From positions 1 through 64,000 of the forward strand of contig NZ_JARNTV010000001.1 of the NCBI RefSeq assembly GCF_029433115.1: a stretch of 64,000 nt of DNA, given 5' to 3'. Position 1 is the stretch's first letter. Every line of letters begins with the position of its first letter. A program made the translations under genes and the position numbers. Below, in pieces: positions 1-8,714 of the stretch. Source of the DNA: Sphingomonas sp. AOB5. GTDB taxonomy: Bacteria > Pseudomonadota > Alphaproteobacteria > Sphingomonadales > Sphingomonadaceae. Below the pieces are notes generated by a model that was given only the letters and a program-made list of their open reading frames with translations, was not told the DNA's origin and ran no database searches.

Positions 1-2331
1 CAGCGCCAGCAGCCGCTTCGGCTGGGGCCGGTCCGGCTCCAGCGCCGCGACGCGCTCGCGCAACTCGATTGCCCGGTCGATCGCGCCATAGCGTTCCAGC
101 CGCGCCGCCACGATTCCATAGGTCGCGCTGTTGGCCGAGGGCAGGTCGAGCGCCGCCGTCACCATCTCCACCGCTTCGGTCGTGCGGCCGCGCTTGCGCA
201 GCCATTCGGCGGTGTCGAGATAGAAGGCCGGCACGCCGCCATGCGTCGCTTCCTCGGCCACAAACCGCATCGCGAACGCGTTCGGCGCGGCATCGAATGC
301 CTTGAGATAGGGCCGGTCGGGCTGCCACGCGTCGATCGCGATCTTCGGCGCGTTCGAATCGGGCAGGCTGCCGATATCCTCGGCGACGATCGTCGTGACC
401 GCCATCGAGGACTCCATCGTCACCGGCGCACGGCGCGCGCCGGTCACCACCACATCGCCGCCCGACTCACCGTTCGCACGCATTGTCGGCGGCGGCGGTG
501 CCGGAACCGGCTCGGCCATGGGCGTTGCCGTCGGTGCCGGCATCGGCGCGGACACCGGCACGGCCCTCCCCTCCTGCTTGGGCGGGCGCGGCGCCGAAGC
601 CGGGAAGCGCCGCTTCCACCATGCGACCTGCTCCGCCCACATGCCCGCGACCTGGTTCAGCCGCGCGGACCGCGCCTTCGCCTCACCGTCATCGGTGGCC
701 CTGCGGATTTCGCGATACTGGGCGAGCAATTCCTTGGGATAGCCCTCGGGCGGCGCGATATCGGCGTTCACATAATCGGCCGGGGTTTCCAGCACGAGGA
801 ACGACAGGCTGGGCGATGCCACCGAATAGCGGCGGCTGAGCGCGACATAGGCCTCGCGCTGCTCGCTCGCGCCCAATGTCGCCAGCGTATCCACCGCCAG
901 CAACTGACCCTCGCCCCCGAACGAAGCCGGGTCCTCCGGCATTGCGATCCGCGTCTCGGCCGATCCGACACGCGCCGTGACGCCGCCGCTCGCGGGCGCT
1001 CGCGCGATCACCATCCAGCGTCCCGCGCGGCTCTCCACCGGTACGAAGTCCAGCCGCCTGCCGCTCGCATCGAACACGCCTGTCACCCCAGCGTCCGCAG
1101 CCGCCAGCGCCTTTTCGATCGCCGATCCGTCGGCACCCAGCGCGAAGGCCCGCCCGCCATGGCTCGCCGCCACATGCCGCAGCCACGCCATGTCGGCATC
1201 GGGCTCGGTCGTCACCGCATCCAGCCGGCACCGCGCCGAAAGCGTAGCCGCCCGGTCGATCGAAGGCCGCCCGTTGGAAAATAGCAGGCACCGGTCCGCA
1301 GGCGCCGTCTCGTTCCCCAGCGCGGCGAAGCTGCTCGCCCCGCCATAGCGGACCGCCTTCAGCGCCGCGATCGCCGCGTCCACGCTCGCCACCGTCTTGC
1401 GCTCGGCCCCGCTCGAATTGAACAGCACGATCTCGATGCTGCGCGGCTGCAACGCGTTCAGCGTCCGCCGCAGCAGCGCCAGTTCGTCGTCATGCCGCCC
1501 CTGCAGCCGCGAGCGCGAACGATCCCAATAGATGCGCAGCTTGCCCGCCGTCCCGACGCCCGCCGGCCCGCTGGCACCAGAAAGCTGCACGAACCGCTCG
1601 CCCAGCGTGTTGCGGCTCAGCAGCGCCGCGGGCAGTCCTGCCCGGCTGATCGCCAGCGGCCCGCTCAACTCGCCTTTGCCCTCGCCCTTCGCGATCCAGC
1701 CCGCGCCATCGCGCGTCATCGGCCCCGGCGCACGCCCGGGCCAGGTCACGCCGGGCGCCACCGCATCGCTCGATCGCACCGTGATCGACCAGCCATCGCC
1801 GGGCTGCACGCTCAACGGCAGCAACCAGACTTCGTCCGATTGCGCCGAGGCATAGAGCGGCGCCACGAAGCGCAGCCGGATCGTCCGCGTGCCGCGCGGC
1901 GGGATCGGGAAGACCCGCGTCTTGAACGCGCCGTCATTGGTGACTTCGGCCAGCCCGGGATCGACGCGCTGGCGCACCCGCTCCTCATAGACGGCCTTCG
2001 CCTTGGGCTGATCGACCAGCACGCCCTCGATCATCCGGCCGTTCACATCGAGCGCATAGCCGGTCACCACCGCCCCTTCGGGCAGCATGAAACGGAAATC
2101 GCCCTCAAGGATATCGTTGCCGGGATTGGCGAACACCGCGGTCACGCTGGTCTCCGCCACCGCGCCGCGCACATTCACGACGGTATCGAGCCGCTGCAGG
2201 GTGATCTTGCGCACCGCCTCGTCGCTGCGCACGCCGCCGGCATGAGCGGTCAGGCTCGGGTTCGCCGTCTGCGCCTGCGCAGCCAGAGGAAGCACCATCA
2301 GCGCCAATGCGGCCAGCCAGCGTCGGATCAT
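1..2331 (-). CDS. VIT-domain / vWA-like protein with C-terminal TPR-like helices, 3' end outside window
   Basis: Starts at an ATG (complement of 2329-2331) behind GGGGAGAGG and stays open to base 1, giving at least 777 residues. Residues 1-20 form a signal peptide ending near AAQAQ. The next ~130 residues look like a VIT domain (RLDTVVNVRGAVAETSVTAV, then FRFMLPEGAVVTGYALDVNG). A vWA-like segment follows (IEIVLFNSSGAE) without a clear MIDAS DxSxS. A proline-rich stretch, the segment GGDVVVTGARRAPVTMESS and helical TPR-like sequence make up the rest. VIT/vWA proteins are envelope proteins of poorly known role. Divergent from infA. Family call fairly firm, function unknown. Confidence 0.7.
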   Translation of the reverse strand, partial: MIRRWLAALALMVLPLAAQAQTANPSLTAHAGGVRSDEAVRKITLQRLDTVVNVRGAVAETSVTAVFANPGNDILEGDFRFMLPEGAVVTGYALDVNGRMIEGVLVDQPKAKAVYEERVRQRVDPGLAEVTNDGAFKTRVFPIPPRGTRTIRLRFVAPLYASAQSDEVWLLPLSVQPGDGWSITVRSSDAVAPGVTWPGRAPGPMTRDGAGWIAKGEGKGELSGPLAISRAGLPAALLSRNTLGERFVQLSGASGPAGVGTAGKLRIYWDRSRSRLQGRHDDELALLRRTLNALQPRSIEIVLFNSSGAERKTVASVDAAIAALKAVRYGGASSFAALGNETAPADRCLLFSNGRPSIDRAATLSARCRLDAVTTEPDADMAWLRHVAASHGGRAFALGADGSAIEKALAAADAGVTGVFDASGRRLDFVPVESRAGRWMVIARAPASGGVTARVGSAETRIAMPEDPASFGGEGQLLAVDTLATLGASEQREAYVALSRRYSVASPSLSFLVLETPADYVNADIAPPEGYPKELLAQYREIRRATDDGEAKARSARLNQVAGMWAEQVAWWKRRFPASAPRPPKQEGRAVPVSAPMPAPTATPMAEPVPAPPPPTMRANGESGGDVVVTGARRAPVTMESSMAVTTIVAEDIGSLPDSNAPKIAIDAWQPDRPYLKAFDAAPNAFAMRFVAEEATHGGVPAFYLDTAEWLRKRGRTTEAVEMVTAALDLPSANSATYGIVAARLERYGAIDRAIELRERVAALEPDRPQPKRLLAL

Positions 2332-2476
2332 CGTGCCTCTCCCCTGCAACAACTCACGCTATGTCTTTCAGATGACACCTGCATTGCGCCAAAACCAAGG
2401 CCGCGATCCCCCGCTTCCCTTTTTGTTCGCGCAGGAGTAAGGCACCGCGACTTTTCTCGCACGTACAGAGGCATGT

Positions 2477-2695
2477 TTGGCCAAAGAAGAACTCCTTGAA
2501 ATGCGCGGACAGGTTGTGGAGCTTCTCCCCAACGCGATGTTCCGTGTCCGGCTTGAGAATGATCACGAGATCCTCGGCCACACCGCCGGCAAGATGCGCA
2601 AGAACCGCATCCGCGTGCTGGTCGGCGACGAAGTGCTCGTCGAACTGACGCCGTACGACCTGACCAAGGGCCGTATCACCTACCGCTTCAAGTGA
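2477..2695 (+). CDS. infA: Translation initiation factor IF-1
   Basis: A 72-residue S1/OB-fold protein that binds the 30S A site during initiation. The sequence is canonical from [18 protein letters not shown] to the end ([13 protein letters not shown]). The start is TTG at 2477 with AGAGG about six bases upstream; no in-frame ATG gives the full N-terminus. An ATG at 2473 opens an overlapping 8-codon frame ending inside infA. The stop overlaps the maf start (TGATG), so the two are probably translationally coupled. First gene of a four-gene operon. Confidence 0.97.
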   Translation: MAKEELLEMRGQVVELLPNAMFRVRLENDHEILGHTAGKMRKNRIRVLVGDEVLVELTPYDLTKGRITYRFK

Positions 2696-3300
2696 TGCCG
2701 TCCGCGCAAGCGGACTCGTCCGGCTCGCCTGTGCGGCTCGTCCTCGCCTCCACTTCGCCGCGCCGTCTCGATCTGCTCAAGCGGATCGGCGTCGAACCTG
2801 CGCGCGTGGCCGCCCCGGACATCGACGAGGATCCGTTCAAGGCCGAGCTGCCCCGCGCCTATGTCCAGCGCATCGCCGAGGGGAAGGCGCATGCCGTCCC
2901 CCGCGCCGCGGACGAGATCATCCTCGCGGGCGACACCACCATCGCCGTCGGCCGCCGCATCCTGGGCAAGCCCGAGGACGAAGCCGATCTGCGCCGCATG
3001 CTCGCCTTGCTCTCCGGCCGCCGCCATCACTGCCTGTCCGCGGTCTGCCTGATCGGGCTGGACGGCAAGGCACGCACCAAGCTTTCCGACACGATACTCA
3101 CCTTCAAGCGGCTGAGCGAAGCCGAGATCGACGCCTATGTCGCGTGCGGCGAAGGCATGGGCAAGGCAGGCGGCTATGCCATTCAGGGCCGCGCCGAGGG
3201 GTTCGTGCGCTATCTGGCGGGCAGCCATTCGGGCGTGGTCGGCCTGCCGGTGTACGAGACTCGCGCGCTGCTGATCGGCGCGGGCCTGCTCATTGCCTGA
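2695..3300 (+). CDS. maf: Maf-like nucleotide pyrophosphatase
   Basis: 201 residues. Maf/YhdE-family enzymes hydrolyse non-canonical or modified nucleoside triphosphates and were first linked to septum formation. The N-terminal LASTSPRRLDLLKRIG (about residues 17-32), the catalytic-type LAGDTTIAVG and the late GYAIQGRAEGFVRYLAGSHSGVVGLPVYE are all family signatures. The ATG at 2695 shares a base with the infA stop; a GTG one codon upstream is less likely. The 3' end overlaps the RNase E/G gene by eight bases, so this is a tight operon. Confidence 0.93.
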   Translation: MPSAQADSSGSPVRLVLASTSPRRLDLLKRIGVEPARVAAPDIDEDPFKAELPRAYVQRIAEGKAHAVPRAADEIILAGDTTIAVGRRILGKPEDEADLRRMLALLSGRRHHCLSAVCLIGLDGKARTKLSDTILTFKRLSEAEIDAYVACGEGMGKAGGYAIQGRAEGFVRYLAGSHSGVVGLPVYETRALLIGAGLLIA

Positions 3301-4222
3301 GTGGCTCTACGAAGCGGGCATCGGCGAAGCCCGCGCAGCGCTGGTCGAGAACGGCGCGATCCTGAAGGCCCGCATCGAGCTTCCCGGCCTGCGCGCGGGC
3401 GCCGTCATCGAAGGCCGTCTGCGCGCCGAGAATCGCGTCGAAACCGCCGAGGGCGACCTGTTGCTCGATCGCGCCCCGCCCGGCGTCACCCAGGGCGCCA
3501 AGCTCATCGTCGAGATCGCCCGCGAAGCCATTCCCGAACCCGGCCGCGCCAAGCTGCCCAAGGCCATCGTCACCGACAAGCCGCCCGCCCCCGGCCCCGA
3601 TCTGCTAGCCCGCATCGCCGCCACCGGCATCCCCGTCCGCCAGCCCCGCCCGCACGAAGCCGATGCGCTCGAAGCCGCGGGCTGGTCCGAGATCCTCGAG
3701 GAGGCGACCACCGGCGAGATCGCCTTCCCCGGCGGCGCGCTGCGCATGGCGGTGACCCCGGCCATGACCCTGTTCGACGTGGACGGCACCGGCCCGCTCT
3801 CCCCGCTCTCCCTTGCCGCCGCGCGCGCCACCGCGCTGGCGATGGAGCGCCACGAGGTCACCGGTTCGGTCGGCGTGGATTTCCCGACGCTGGCCAACAA
3901 GGCGGAGCGGCTCGCACTGGGCGAGATGATCGACGCGCACCTGCCCCGGCCGTTCGAGCGCACCGCGGTCAACGGCTTCGGCTTCCTCCAGATCGTCCGA
4001 CGCCGCACCCGCGCCTCGCTGCCCGAACTGCTGCTGGCCGATCCCGCCGGTGCCGAAGCCCGCGCCGAGCTGCGCCGTCTCGAACGCCTTTCGCCGCCCT
4101 ACCCGGCTTCCCATATGGTGAGTGCCCGCATCGCCCGCCGCATCGCCGCCCATCCCGACTGGAGCGCCGAGCTGGCGCGCCGCATGGGCGGAAGCGTCGC
4201 GCTGGTCGCGGCCAAGGAGTGA
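3293..4222 (+). CDS. Short ribonuclease E/G family protein
   Basis: 309 residues from a TTG start inside the maf 3' end. The N-terminus (EWLYEAGIGEARAALVENGAILKARIELPG) and later FPTLANKAERLALGEMIDAHLPRPFERTAVNGFGFLQIVRRRTRASLPELL match the short RNase E/G-like proteins encoded after maf in sphingomonads. It is far shorter than full RNase E or G. Canonical RNase E/G acidic residues may be only partly kept (VDFPTL...; TLFDVDGTG near residue 160). Probably an RNA-processing or RNA-binding protein; nuclease activity is inferred. Confidence 0.8.
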   Translation: MPEWLYEAGIGEARAALVENGAILKARIELPGLRAGAVIEGRLRAENRVETAEGDLLLDRAPPGVTQGAKLIVEIAREAIPEPGRAKLPKAIVTDKPPAPGPDLLARIAATGIPVRQPRPHEADALEAAGWSEILEEATTGEIAFPGGALRMAVTPAMTLFDVDGTGPLSPLSLAAARATALAMERHEVTGSVGVDFPTLANKAERLALGEMIDAHLPRPFERTAVNGFGFLQIVRRRTRASLPELLLADPAGAEARAELRRLERLSPPYPASHMVSARIARRIAAHPDWSAELARRMGGSVALVAAKE

Positions 4223-4226
4223 CGAA

Positions 4227-4409
4227 TTGAAGCGCGATACCTGCCCGATCTGCCGGAAACCCGTCGATGCGGCGTTCACACCCTTTTGCAGCCGCGGCTG
4301 CAAGGATCGCGACCTGCTGCAATGGCTGGGCGAAGGCTATCGCATTCCGGCCGGACCCGCTGACGAAGAAGCGCAAACTGGACTGGACACCGCGAACGAC
4401 GCCGACTAA
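4227..4409 (+). CDS. yacG: DNA gyrase inhibitor YacG, zinc-binding
   Basis: 60 residues from TTG at 4227, four bases after the RNase stop. The zinc ribbon is CPICRKP..CSRGCKDRDLLQWLGEGYRIP, a four-cysteine CxxC...CxxxC pattern typical of YacG, which binds GyrB. The C-terminal tail is acidic. It is last in infA-maf-rne-yacG, the usual sphingomonad order. The start codon is chosen because no ATG or GTG precedes the first zinc cysteine in frame without entering the upstream gene. Confidence 0.9.
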   Translation: MKRDTCPICRKPVDAAFTPFCSRGCKDRDLLQWLGEGYRIPAGPADEEAQTGLDTANDAD

Positions 4410-4419
4410 GAGCGCGCCT

Positions 4420-4435
4420 TCCGGCGTTCGCCGGA
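4420..4435 (+). terminator. Hairpin after yacG, possible terminator
   Basis: TCCGGCG-TT-CGCCGGA forms a perfect inverted repeat just after the yacG stop. No clear T-run follows, so its role as operon terminator is inferred from position. Confidence 0.35.
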
Positions 4436-4461
4436 GAGAAAGCTCCGGCCCCGCCGGACGC

Positions 4462-4537
4462 GCCCGGGTAGCTCAGTTGGTAGAGCATGCGATTGAAAAT
4501 CGCAGTGTCGGCGGTTCGATTCCGTCCCCGGGCACCA
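4462..4537 (+). tRNA. tRNA-Phe: tRNA-Phe (GAA anticodon)
   Basis: Acceptor arm GCCCGGG pairs with CCCGGGC. The D arm is GCTCAGTTGGTAGAGC, the anticodon loop TTGAAAA carries GAA at 4495-4497, and the T arm is GGCGG-TTCGATT-CCGTC. CCA is encoded at 4535-4537, total 76 bases. A tyrosine integrase lies 0.5 kb downstream reading toward it, so its 3' half is a candidate attachment site. Confidence 0.97.
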
Positions 4538-5039
4538 CTTTTCCGATAGCGACAGAGAAGCACCGGGTGCCCGAGAATGGCGCGGGAATAGCACCGTTTT
4601 GTTAGGCACTTATTCCGGCACCGATCTTGGCTACGCCAATCAGAGACCAATTCTGCACGATTTTTCTCCGGCTGAAACGGCCCTATCTCCCGCCGCAGGA
4701 AAAGTGGCCCCGACTTCCTTCGGCCCCTTGGTCTGGAGCGTGCAGACGGCAGCGGGAGGGACACGACCGAAAAATCGGAAGTAGGCTTCCTAAAACCGGA
4801 ACTGGACTTCCGCCTTTGTCGGAATGGCAGGCATTGGGCCGACAGCCGTCGGTCCGCTTTCGGCGTGCGAACGGCGAGAGCAGACGTGCTTGGCCAAACA
4901 CGTCAGTTGCAGCACGGCGCGTGAGGAGAGCTGTCGATCGGCAGATTTACCCATCGCGAACCGCCGGCTGGCCCCCGAAAAGTGGCGTTTGCCGACCATG
5001 AGAGCGGCCCATCTACAGTCCCGATGGGCCGCTCGGAGA
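4538..5039. other. Non-coding stretch between tRNA-Phe and integrase
   Basis: About 500 bases with no convincing gene on either strand; the open frames look like chance high-GC frames. A strong hairpin lies at 4836-4855 (GGGCCGAC-AGCC-GTCGGTCC, one G-U pair). If the integrase used tRNA-Phe, an attachment site would sit at the tRNA end of this stretch. Confidence 0.5.
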
Positions 5040-5672
5040 TCAGATTTCCGTTCGCTCGGCGAGGAGCAAGGCATCCTCGATGTCAACGCCGAGATATCGA
5101 ACCGTGTTCTCGATTTTGGTGTGTCCCAGCAGGATCTGGATCGCACGGAGGTTCCCGGTCGCCTTGTATATCATGGACGCCTTGGTCCGGCGAAGAGAGT
5201 GTGTACCGTACTCGGCTCGTCGAAGGCCAATCGCATCGACCCATTCATCTACCAACCGGGCGTACTGCCTCGTGCTGAGATGCCCCGCGCGATCAACGCG
5301 GCTTGGAAAAACGTAGTCGCTCTTGGTGCCGCCCCGGCATCCGAGCCATGCATGGAGGCTCGCGCGGACATCAGCAGTGAGTTCGAATTGAACAGGTCGG
5401 CCCGTCTTCTGCTGAATTACGATCGCCCTGGTTCTTATTTCGGCTCCGGACACCAAGTCATCGATCTTGATCTTGACCAGATCGCAGCCACGCAATTTGC
5501 TGTCGATCGCCAAGTCGAAGAGCGCTCTGTCGCGAAGGCGCCCCTCGCGGTCCAGGAAGAAGCGGACGGCCCATATTTGCTTCTGCGTCAACGGGCGCTT
5601 CGTCCCCACCGCCTTACCTGCGTTCCATGCAGGTCGCGATTGAACGCCGGGATCAAAACGTGAGTAACCCAT
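5040..5672 (-). CDS. Tyrosine recombinase / phage-type integrase
   Basis: 210 residues. The catalytic set of the tyrosine recombinase fold is visible: R61 (KLRGCDL), K89 (QQKTGRP), H158-x-x-R161 (THSLRRTK), H184 (LLGHTKIENT) and nucleophile Y193 (VRYLG). It lacks a long N-terminal SAM-like arm-binding domain, being essentially the catalytic domain with ~25 preceding residues. Start chosen at the second ATG of GGAGAATGACCATG because that gives a normal ribosome-site spacing. It lies next to tRNA-Phe and points at it, as integrases of tRNA-targeted islands do. Likely mediates integration or excision of the island that begins here. Confidence 0.88.
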   Translation of the reverse strand: MGYSRFDPGVQSRPAWNAGKAVGTKRPLTQKQIWAVRFFLDREGRLRDRALFDLAIDSKLRGCDLVKIKIDDLVSGAEIRTRAIVIQQKTGRPVQFELTADVRASLHAWLGCRGGTKSDYVFPSRVDRAGHLSTRQYARLVDEWVDAIGLRRAEYGTHSLRRTKASMIYKATGNLRAIQILLGHTKIENTVRYLGVDIEDALLLAERTEI

Positions 5673-5996
5673 GGTCATTCTCCACGGCCTTGATTGGCCG
5701 TGGGTTGAACAGCTTTTGTTGCAGTAAGAGCGGACGGGCGGGGAGTCAGCGTCTCTCTCCGCGCTTTGCAATTGATTGACGCCCAGCGAAGTTGTCCTCC
5801 CCGAAGCGCCTGCGCGGCTGAGAAGGGGGCCTGGCGCTCATCGATGAGTCAGACGCGGTCAATTCGCACAAGATTCTGTGACGTCTCTATCAACCGCTCC
5901 CTACCCACCCCATATCATGGGTATCGCGGCCCCTGCCACGAGCGCCGCCGCGACTGAGAGATGCTTCGTGCTCCCGCTCGACCGAGGAGACACGTT

Positions 5997-6251
5997 ATGA
6001 ATATTCACCAGATGATTGCGCCGGCTGATAGCGAGCAACCCGCATCGGTCATAGCGTCGGGTGGGTCTGGATCTGAGGCGGACGCGCTGGAGGCGGCGCT
6101 TTCGGACATGACCGCCGCATTTTCCAGCGATTTCGTCAACGGGAGGGTCGGCGAGCACCATAACACCTTCGAGCACCGTTCGCGCGTGTTGCGCCAGATG
6201 ACGGAAAGCCTCGCTGCGATGCGTGCGCAAGACGCGGTGACGGTGTCGTGA
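5997..6251 (+). CDS. Small hypothetical protein
   Basis: 84 residues starting MNIHQMIAPADSEQPASV. The ATG at 5997 has GAGGAG eight bases upstream, preferred over an in-frame ATG at 5961. The C-terminal half is helical (HNTFEHRSRVLRQMTESLAAMRAQ). No family recognised. Its stop overlaps the next GTG start, so the pair is co-translated. Confidence 0.55.
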   Translation: MNIHQMIAPADSEQPASVIASGGSGSEADALEAALSDMTAAFSSDFVNGRVGEHHNTFEHRSRVLRQMTESLAAMRAQDAVTVS

Positions 6252-6442
6252 GCCCGCGCGAAGAGGCTCGCGAGGGGCTGATGTCCACGCCAGAGGACGC
6301 AGGTGCCGAGATGGCGCGGTACGCGATCACTCGGGTGCCCGCAGACATGTTCCACTATCGGGAATATCGCTATACTAGGCTTAGCGACGCGCTCGCCCAG
6401 GCCAAGCGCGACGGGAACGCAGCTTCTGGCGAGCCTGGATAG
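6248..6442 (+). CDS. Small hypothetical protein, YAITRVPADMFHYREYRYT type
   Basis: 64 residues from GTG at 6248, overlapping the previous stop (GTGA). The core MARYAITRVPADMFHYREYRYTRLSDALAQAKRD resembles small proteins repeatedly seen in sphingomonad stress regions. No function can be given. The coupling to the preceding gene suggests a two-gene unit. Confidence 0.6.
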   Translation: MSPREEAREGLMSTPEDAGAEMARYAITRVPADMFHYREYRYTRLSDALAQAKRDGNAASGEPG

Positions 6443-6468
6443 ACGGATACGGGCTGCCGCCCACAAGC

Positions 6469-6636
6469 TCACAGGCCCGGCGGCGCCCGACGATCCTCGT
6501 AGATGCGATTTTCCTTGCGCACTCGACGACGGTATGAGCGATCGCGCGCGTGATAGGTTCGATACGCCACGAAGCTTGCCAACAGCAGCGTCAAGACCAG
6601 CATCATGCTGTAGGCGATGATCAATCGAAGTTCCAT
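6469..6636 (-). CDS. Small single-span membrane protein
   Basis: 55 residues: MELRLIIAYSMMLVLTLLLA forms one membrane helix, followed by a strongly basic tail (RDRSYRRRVRKENRIYEDRR). The start overlaps the last 16 bases of the transglutaminase-like gene, implying translational coupling. A similar protein lies at 13799-13933. Function unknown; positive-inside topology would put the tail in the cytoplasm. Confidence 0.6.
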   Translation of the reverse strand: MELRLIIAYSMMLVLTLLLASFVAYRTYHARDRSYRRRVRKENRIYEDRRAPPGL

Positions 6637-7541
6637 GCTGCATCCTTTGCGTCGAATTCGAGGTTCTGCCTGGCCGCGGAGACGGTGACCTCGACCGTCA
6701 TGCCGAGAAAGGCATCAGCCGCGCCAATGTACCGGCCGTCCACCGGGCTCAGCTGACCGATGCTGCGGCCGACGGCGACGGGCACCAGATGCGCCTCGCC
6801 CATGCGCCCGTTGGTGGGATCGAACGCAATCCACCCCGCGCACGGCAAATAGACCTCGGCCCACGCGTGCGTCGCGCCATGCTGGTTGTCTCGATCGGCG
6901 GGATCGCCCGAAATCGGCGGATCGAAGAGATAGCCCGACACTGCGCGCGCGGCGAAGCCGAGGTGCCGGACCGCCTCGATGAACAGCGTGGCGAGATCGC
7001 GGCACGAGCCCGAAGCGAGATCGAGTGTCAGGTGCGGAGGCTGCGTCCCGACTTCGTCGCGCGTGACATAGGTCATGCCGATCCGGGCGGCCGCGTTCAC
7101 GTCCTGCAGCAGTGACAGCGTGTCGGTATCGCCGCCAAGCACCACAGCGCGCGCCCAGTCGGCAAGCCGGTCCTCCGGGTCGGGATGTTCGGGAACCAGC
7201 AATGCACCCAGATCGGTGCGTTCCTCGTGCGAATAGTCGAACGGATAGTAGTGCGCATGCGGCGCAATCTTGAGGATGGGCCATGCGGCAGCGGTCTGTT
7301 CGACTGTCACCCGGTTGGTGATCACCAGCCGCGCCGTGGGGTCTGGGAAGGATGCCGTGGCGATAAGGTTGCCGAAGACATCCTGCGTCCACTCGAACTC
7401 CGCCGGGGGCTCGCAGCTGAGGTCGGCGGAGATCGGACGGAGTGCATGCGAGCCGCGCGGGCTCAGCATCATCCGATGCGCGAGAAGCGCGACGGGAGCC
7501 CGGTAGGCATAGGTGGTGACGTGCAGGATTTGCAGCCTCAT
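6621..7541 (-). CDS. Transglutaminase-like cysteine protease family protein
   Basis: 306 residues from an ATG preceded by AGGAGGT with ideal spacing. Domains: N-terminal beta-rich region (residues 1-150, MRLQILHVTTYAYRAPVALLAHRMMLSPRG) and a transglutaminase-core domain with triad Cys180 (GSCRDLA), His225 (THAWAEVY) and Asp241 (FDPTNG). Such bacterial proteins are thought to act as proteases, amidases or protein crosslinkers. No signal peptide is seen. Downstream, and coupled, is a tiny membrane protein. Confidence 0.85.
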   Translation of the reverse strand: MRLQILHVTTYAYRAPVALLAHRMMLSPRGSHALRPISADLSCEPPAEFEWTQDVFGNLIATASFPDPTARLVITNRVTVEQTAAAWPILKIAPHAHYYPFDYSHEERTDLGALLVPEHPDPEDRLADWARAVVLGGDTDTLSLLQDVNAAARIGMTYVTRDEVGTQPPHLTLDLASGSCRDLATLFIEAVRHLGFAARAVSGYLFDPPISGDPADRDNQHGATHAWAEVYLPCAGWIAFDPTNGRMGEAHLVPVAVGRSIGQLSPVDGRYIGAADAFLGMTVEVTVSAARQNLEFDAKDAAWNFD

Positions 7542-7585
7542 TCCGTCACCTCCTGAATTAAGGACTCGAAGTCCCGAGCGTGGCA

Positions 7586-7852
7586 TCACCCGCGGTCGGC
7601 GTGTCCCCTGTCGGGATTTTCGCTCAGCTCGCGAAGGCCGGCCGCGGGCGGTTCGCTCCGCGCAACCTGCGCCTCCGCGAATGCGCGGGTGCGCAGCTTC
7701 CGATCTTCGCGCAGGTCGGCTGCAATGCCTTCCTTCGCCCAGGCGGCAGCGGCAGCGTTCGCGACCAGCCGGACATTGTCGAGCGTGGCGGCGCGGGCAA
7801 GCGCATGGTGATGCGCTTCCTGGGCGCGGCAAAGGATCGAGGACGGCTGCAT
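7586..7852 (-). CDS. Small hypothetical protein ending in SENPDRGHADRG
   Basis: 88 residues, largely helical and alanine-rich (LCRAQEAHHHALARAATLDNVRLVANAAAAAW), with a polar tail. Similar short proteins with the DLSENPDRGHA-like ending recur in sphingomonads. The ATG at 7852 has AAAGG about nine bases upstream. It precedes the transglutaminase gene by 45 bases on the same strand and may share its transcript. Function unknown. Confidence 0.55.
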   Translation of the reverse strand: MQPSSILCRAQEAHHHALARAATLDNVRLVANAAAAAWAKEGIAADLREDRKLRTRAFAEAQVARSEPPAAGLRELSENPDRGHADRG

Positions 7853-7882
7853 GGAACGGGCCTTTCGGTTTGGGGGAAGAGG

Positions 7883-8011
7883 TCAGCCCTTCTTGAGCGG
7901 CTGAGCCTGGGGCGTGCCCTTAAGCGAGGGATTGGAAGCGTTCTGCTTCGGCGGCTCCGGCTTCTTCGGCTTCCGCGCCTCGCGGTTGCCGCGTTGTTGG
8001 CCCTTGGCCAT
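7883..8011 (-). CDS. Tiny basic protein MAKGQQRGNREARKPKK
   Basis: 42 residues, rich in Lys, Arg, Pro and Gln (MAKGQQRGNREARKPKK ... SLKGTPQAQPLKKG). AAGGAG precedes the ATG at good spacing. Short proteins of this MAKGQ-RN-E-KKPKK type are widespread in alphaproteobacteria and uncharacterised. The composition suggests a disordered nucleic-acid-binding or ribosome-associated peptide; that is inference. Confidence 0.6.
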   Translation of the reverse strand: MAKGQQRGNREARKPKKPEPPKQNASNPSLKGTPQAQPLKKG

Positions 8012-8055
8012 GTCGTGATCTCCTTGATGCGGGCCCGGCGGGCCGGGGATGACGC

Positions 8056-8214
8056 TCAGCGGCCGAACAGCGACAGAATCGGACGAACTGCAGCTATTTG
8101 GCGACCGCTGCGAACCTGCGCGTGCGCGGCAGCCTTCGCGTCGATGCTCGGGCTGCGAACATGGCTGATGCGTGGTGCGGGCCGGGCGAAACGGGCGTCG
8201 GGGATGGAGGGCAT
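8056..8214 (-). CDS. Small hypothetical protein
   Basis: 52 residues (MPSIPDARFARPAPRISHVR ... VRPILSLFGR) from ATG at 8214 with GGAG eight bases upstream. It is basic and has no membrane segment. It lies upstream of the tiny basic protein on the same strand. Support is limited to the ribosome site and a protein-like composition. Confidence 0.4.
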   Translation of the reverse strand: MPSIPDARFARPAPRISHVRSPSIDAKAAAHAQVRSGRQIAAVRPILSLFGR

Positions 8215-8714
8215 GAGAAGGCTCCGCGTCAGAGCGGGAGCATGAAGCACTCTCAGTCGCGGCCAAGCTCGAGAAGACGGCCTGCGATAACTGTAATATG
8301 GGGACGGACACACTGCGGCGCCATCCCCCTTTGTCGAATCTGCGAATAGTTTGAGCCGTGTCCTTGTGACTCAATCGACCGGACACAACATTGTCGGGGC
8401 GATCCTGAAGCTGAGTGCGTCGGCCTTTGAACCGGGCTGCACGGCGACCAAGGTGACAAGCCGATGTTCCTCGACGACCGCGACGCACAGGCCGGCGAGG
8501 AACTGCCGTTGCCTTGGACCACGCCACCATCCAATCAAGGGTCGGCCGAATGCCGCTGGTGCTGGCGGTTCGTATACAGGCCGGCGCTCCCTTGCTCGAT
8601 CAAGGTGGTTGCCGGGCTCGCCGAAATGCGGACGTCGTCAGGGCTGGGTGATCGATGCAAATGGGAGCTTGCTACCAGAGCGTCGCCTGACGCCGCCTCC
8701 GCGGAAAAACCCCT
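8215..8714. other. Stretch without a supported gene
   Basis: About 500 bases. Frames of up to 84 residues on the plus strand and 69 on the minus strand exist but have atypical composition, no clear ribosome site and no recognisable domain. It may hold decayed sequence and the promoter of 8715-8882. Confidence 0.4.
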
